DNA of 64,000 nt from Schistocerca nitens (lineage: Eukaryota; Arthropoda; Insecta; Orthoptera; Acrididae): contig NC_064621.1 of assembly GCF_023898315.1 (NCBI RefSeq), positions 14,754,501-14,818,500 on the forward strand. Direction: 5' to 3'. Shown one piece after another: positions 59,001-64,000 of this stretch. Numbering within the stretch: position 1 is the stretch's first letter; each line of letters opens with the position of its first letter. A model generated the notes under the pieces. The model was not told the origin of the DNA. It searched no databases and saw only the letters and a program-made list of their open reading frames with translations. Made by a program: the position numbers and the translations under genes.

Positions 59001-59828
59001 TACAAATTGACACAGCAACTACAAACAATGGGTACATCTGTCTCCTACAATCAATTGAGATCATGGAATTAAAGAAGTAATAAATTAAAAACAATATACT
59101 GTGATAAACGGCTTTTAATCCACCAATATTTTTTAGAATCAAATAACCAGAAACTATTGGTACAATTGGTGAAACAAACTTTCTCATCAGATGATACTGG
59201 CTGACTGAATTATTTTATGAATCACATGGAAATGTCCAATACACATAGTTGATTTAGAAATGACTTGTATCTGCACTCTTTTAGAAATTCTTATCTGCTT
59301 TTTTATGAAGTTAGTATCATTTCAGAGTATAATTTATGTAAGTCATAGTCTTCATGGCACAAAGTGAGTAATTATTTGCATCACCAAATAACAGGCAGTA
59401 ACAAGGGAAATAATGTGCCTGGTTTATACTTTGGTGCTCTATTATTCACAACTCACTAAATGTGGCCCCTGCAAATGGAGTGTAGCTAAACACACTTGTG
59501 ACTGAATAACTTCAGAAAATGAAAGAACTCATGAGACTGGCAACCCTTTCTCTTAAAACAGACTAACTCAGCATGTATACAATCCACCAGCTGACTTGTA
59601 AATTGTGTACTCAATTATACAGCCAAATAACTATGAATGAATTTTCTGTAACATAACTGGTTACAGGAAAATGATACCCACTGCAAACTTCCATCATCTG
59701 ATTACAATGTAACACAAGATTAAATATCATATACCAAGATATTTGTTCCACACTCAACTCATTTGAACCTCCCTTTCCATGCTTACAAGTATTGAAAATA
59801 GCTTCTCCCCCATCCTAACCACCCACCC
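56078..59828. other. Upstream unc-13 intron without recognised features
   Basis: AT-rich DNA upstream of the 56.0 kb exon on the gene's strand. I see no conserved coding sequence and no transposon protein. Short open frames such as 56246-56470 are not supported. Confidence 0.5.
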
Positions 59829-59839
59829 ACACACACACA

Positions 59840-59884
<45 letters not shown>
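59829..59884. repeat. (CA)n microsatellite
   Basis: Near-perfect AC dinucleotide repeat of about 28 units with one interruption at 59840. Confidence 0.95.
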
Positions 59885-59886
<2 letters not shown>

Positions 59887-60549
59887 AGCAAATATAAAAA
59901 AAATATTCCTGTTTATATATTATTAAAATCCCATGATTTCATTCAGCATTTCTGCTTGAAACTTGGATGTGTTGACTGCCTGCAGGTCGTTGGGTTTCCT
60001 ATATCAGCTGTTAGAAAGTTTCTGCCCTCTAGCTACTGACTCTTGTTGTTGATGTTGGGTAACTTCTCCTTACCTCTTTCACTTGCACATCATCCTTCAC
60101 AATTTCTATTTCCTGTCAGCGTTTTCCTCTCACTGAAAGAAGTATTTTCAAGTACCAGAAGCTTTAAAATAAGGGTCTGTCTTCTCTTTGGGTCTCAGTA
60201 GTTAGTGATTAAGGATTCCAATACTTCTTCCAGAGACTAATACACATGACTGTTCTAGCCACAAAGCAAGTTGATACCAACATCTAGTTTGTCTTCTAAC
60301 ATTTCTTCTGCCATTCAATCTACGTCATAAAACTTCAATTAGTATTCTTCATTCTTATATTCTGTTCATGTTCATGAGATATTTTCCTTTATTTTCTTTC
60401 ATTTTAAAAATTTTCAGTTCTCCCATGCATCATCACCTTTAAATACATCTAGTTCCATGCAGCCTTTTAGAGATCTCAGAAATCTCATTTCCGATGATGT
60501 ATCTTACTATGAAATCTGGTATTCCTCATCTAAATCTCTGCATACAGTG

Positions 60550-61260
60550 AATGTGATACAGCCACCACGTTCCTTATTTTCCTAGATTCCTTCATATTGT
60601 TTCACATATGCCAGCTACTTATGCAAAATCATGATTAATGTTGTATGTTAGGTAACATTCACACTTGTACAATTACTCTATCATCTAAGAGTTATTTTTG
60701 TTTGGCCTACACAAGCCATATTCTGGCCACTGTGTGGGGACTTCCATGTAATATCTCAAACAGGTTTTTTGAGGATATTACAAAGCTCTGAAAATCATCC
60801 TAATTTTATTGAACAACAGGTTGATTACCAAAAAAATACTGTCATTAGGGGCATTCTTTAATTTATTTCAGTTCCTGGCCTCATTCTCAACTTATATTCT
60901 CTAACTAAATTACCTACATATATACTGAAAAGAATACTGCCTAAATTACAACCATGACCTACTCCTTGATTGATGCAAATATCTTCAGGTAGTAGGTTTC
61001 CTATTTTCAACATTATTTTTGTGCCATGCTATAAGCCTCCTATGGCATCCACAAGGTGGAGAGAATATAATCATTTGCTCATAAAATCCCACACAGGAAG
61101 GATTTTTTTGACTATTAGATGCTTTTTCATAGTCAGTGAATGCAAAGTGTGTTTCAAGATTCAATTTGTATTTTTATTCACAGTCCAACAAAATACTTGG
61201 TCAGTAACTCTTTTTACATGTTTTCCGGTACCACAATATCTTCCTAACCTGCCTGCTTCA
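60550..61260 (-). pseudogene. Decayed LINE reverse transcriptase remnant
   Basis: Minus strand near 61140 reads HFAFTDYEKASN (RT motif A; the family norm is DYEKAFD). Near 60970 it reads INQGVGHGCNLGSILFSIYV (motif B, normally GVRQGCPLSP). The YADD box is not recoverable. There are many stops. It differs from the RTE and CR1 copies elsewhere in the window and is older. Confidence 0.62.
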
Positions 61261-62041
61261 CTTTTGTAACTGCAAAAATGTCTTATGCACAGTACAGAAG
61301 TTGGCTCTTTATTAAATAAAATGCTCGGCAGCAGAGTATTTTTGAGTCCCAGTCCACCATGCAATTTTAATATGATAGGAAAGTTCAATTCAGTACATAC
61401 TACATAGAAAGGCATAAGTCCCAACGTGGAAACAAATCTTGGGCTGTAACAAAGCCATTCTCTACCACATAATTTATCTTAGGGGAGTTAGTTTGGCATG
61501 CATGCAGGAAAGACCCTGTGGAGTTTGGACACACAGTTGAGATTTACTGACATACTGAGGCACTGAGTTGAGATGTATTCAGAAAACAAATTCTTGAGTG
61601 TTGCATGTATAATATGCAACAAATTTGGTTTGAGACTCAGTAGAATATCAAGTTTTCATTTAATATGAAAATTTGTATTTGTGTGCATTTGATTATCAAG
61701 TGTATGTTACATTGCTTAACTCAGTATATTGTGTCATATGCATTGAAGGCACTTAACTTTCCAAAAATTCCACTGTAAATATTTAAATACTAACACAGAA
61801 ATGTGATGGACTTCTCGGGACCTTTAGCTTTCACTACATGTGAAAAATGATTACAAAACACCGTTGAGAATCTTCAGATCCTCTGGTCTTCATTGTGCAT
61901 TTACTTGCACTAAGTGCTATTGATTACTTTAATACTCAAAGCTGTTTGATCAATTTTTCACCTAATTAAAATCCATATTCTGATTTAGCATGATTAGATT
62001 GCTTTCTGTGTAACAAAACTATTTTAATTTTGTATTTATGC

Positions 62042-62082
<41 letters not shown>

Positions 62083-62128
62083 GGTGGGTGGGTGGGTGGG
62101 TGGGTGCACACATGTGTGCTCCTGGGCA

Positions 62129-62181
<53 letters not shown>

Positions 62182-64000
62182 CAGATATAACAAAAAGGTT
62201 GTGAAGATGAAATATAGAACTGAAAACTTGACTGAACTGACAAACGAGATCACCATCATTAACACAGGAAATACCGTAGTACTACATCAACTACCAGCAA
62301 GCATATCAAACACAACAACAAAGTAAAATAAAGAAACAAAGAAGTTCCTATAGACTACATATTTCTAAAGTATATGCAATGTGCAGTTTGAAGTCAACTG
62401 TGACCTAGTAATTACTCTGGAAGATATGATAATTATACCTATTTTTTCATTACACCTTTTATGGCACCATTACTACGATCAAAATGTTAACTTTTTCTGT
62501 GCACCTATAGACTCATATAATACAAAACTGTATTGAAATTGGGAAAATACTGAAAGTTATTTGAGAAGACTGAATTTGTGCTTACACAATGCTTTGAAAT
62601 ATCGGGTCAACTAGTGACATACTTTCCAAGTGTAATATTCAATTATTCACACTTATAGCATGTTGCATGTGGATTACACACAGGATGAAACAATAGCATT
62701 AGTAGAAAACTACAAGTCAGAGATGAAATGACCTTACTCACCACTAGCAGAATCTGGGTGAAGTGACAGAAATATTAAACAGTGTCAAATTTCAAGTGTT
62801 CAGGATAAATAATACATTACAAATTTAACAATAACATTGTAGAGAGCAGAGTTCACTCAAAATTCTGAATCTCCTTATTTTCCACTAGGTTCCAAGTAAC
62901 TAGTCTGTTTCTTTGCTGTGTCTTTCCTGTCTTCACTGTTAAACAAGAAACATTTAATTTTATAGAATATGATTCATTCTTAAAATTTGTGTGTCACTGT
63001 CAGTCTCATACCATTTTCTGTTCTTGGTGAGTATGGCCTTCTGTAGTGTCTGTGGCTAATTTAATAACAACTTCAATTACAGGATGAAAAGCACAGTGTA
63101 CACTGTTGTGTGATGTTTTATGAATGTTTGTTTATTGGTGCATGATATGTAACACATTAATGTTCTTTGAAGTACTTATAAAATATATATACTAATAATA
63201 GTTTTGTTCTGTCTGATTCCACTCTTACATTAAGTAGTAGATGTGGCAAATGTTGTTATTATTAACTGAAATATTTTACAAACATAATTTCCCAGTCACA
63301 CAAATATAAAAGACATTTCGAACTATTCTGATTCTAAAACTAAGCAGAAACTAACAATTTCATTAAGTGCAAACAGCAAAGCTGGCAATCAGTGCGCCTC
63401 ATTCATGTTATTGCATGTGCAGACTGATATTTCTATATGCTGAGCAGACTATCACAAGAGCTTTCCTATTATCTTTGTTTCATTTTTTTATAACTCAGTT
63501 TCTGAATTTGACATTGTAAATTGCAGTGTGAACATACTGTTATGATGTCTTGAACAATGAAATTGTAAGGTAAGTGACTGGTACAGGTTTTTCTATTTCA
63601 CCTGCGAGTTCTGTGTCAGTAGTGTGCACAGCTACTAGGAAGCAAGAAGCACATCTACTCTTGTGACAGTACTCACAGAAACTGCCTCTGAGAGCTACAC
63701 ATGGGCACAAAAAGTTGATTGAGACTCCCTTTCCAAAATTATATAATGAAATAACATGAATGAATGTGGTTACACGAAAACTGTTTGTAATAGTTACTAA
63801 AACATATGCACAAAACTCAAATGATTATATAAATGATTGAGGTTGACAACAGCACCAACTTACTGTCATTCAAAATTGAAAAAAAGCTGTTGGAGAAGTA
63901 TACAGTTTTGTATCGTATGACACAGAAAAGTTAATACTATAATCATCATTTCGTTACGTGAACACTATGGGGAAAGTTGAAGACTTCTGTACATTAGAAG
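61261..64000. other. AT-rich DNA with simple repeats, no gene recognised
   Basis: Contains the compound microsatellite at 62045-62178 and otherwise nothing that I can assign. It is presumably unc-13 intron. Confidence 0.5.
62045..62178. repeat. Compound microsatellite (TG)n-(GGGT)n-(GA)n
   Basis: Three adjacent pure tracts: TG (62045-62073), GGGT (62074-62106) and, after a 24-base spacer, GA (62131-62178). Confidence 0.95.

Noticed and set aside
62030..62326. Low-complexity open frames on both strands
   Set aside because: Translation of the TG, GGGT and GA tracts.
62860..62942. Minus-strand stretch after an AG acceptor reading MKTGKTQQRNRLVTWN
   Set aside because: No donor at its end, a stop soon after, and no similarity to unc-13 that I recognise; not called an exon.

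Overview
This window is eukaryotic nuclear DNA, almost certainly from an insect with a large, repeat-rich genome. The repeat families resemble those I associate with grasshoppers such as Schistocerca, but that genus assignment is an inference. I see three host exons, all on the minus strand and all belonging to one gene: an unc-13 (Munc13) homologue, the presynaptic vesicle-priming factor. They lie at 56003-56077, 42512-42731 (the complete C1 diacylglycerol-binding domain) and 14459-14579. Their splice phases fit together exactly. The window is therefore a central piece of unc-13 with one intron of about 13.3 kb and one of about 27.9 kb; the next exon in each direction lies outside.

Nearly everything else is transposable elements, many nested. 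From the left: a head-to-head inverted pair of Penelope-like elements (PLEs) at 49-3410 interrupts a Tc1/mariner-superfamily transposon ending at 4474. A Ty3/Gypsy element lacking reverse transcriptase (6400-9195) has both LTRs and a perfect target duplication. A mariner-type element with a scrambled transposase follows (10534-11558), then a large fold-back repeat interrupted by a solo LTR (12517-13005). After the 14.5 kb exon come RTE-type LINE copy 1 (14690-17969), a Tc1 element (18251-19672) and RTE copy 2 (19730-22298).

From 22.36 to 36.75 kb there is a multi-level nest. A CR1/Jockey-like LINE is split by a Gypsy element (LTRs 22919-23621 and 35752-36323). That Gypsy element holds an array of PLE copies in alternating orientation with (TA)n tracts, and a tRNA-derived SINE sits exactly at its right border. 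More CR1-like remnants cover 37.1-42.4 kb, one split by an unclassified 1.6 kb insert. Upstream of the C1 exon is another PLE inverted dimer (43170-51285), flanked by a 15 bp target duplication and itself interrupted by a nearly intact RTE LINE. A Gypsy 3' half (52.06-54.0 kb) and a mariner (54516-55839) complete the 13.3 kb intron. From 56.1 to 64 kb I find a decayed LINE and simple repeats only.

The most distinctive signal is the repeated head-to-head inverted dimer arrangement of two different PLE families inside the introns of one neuronal gene. In at least one case the pair appears to have been inserted as a single unit. Unc-13 pre-mRNA would carry kilobase-scale self-complementary arms.
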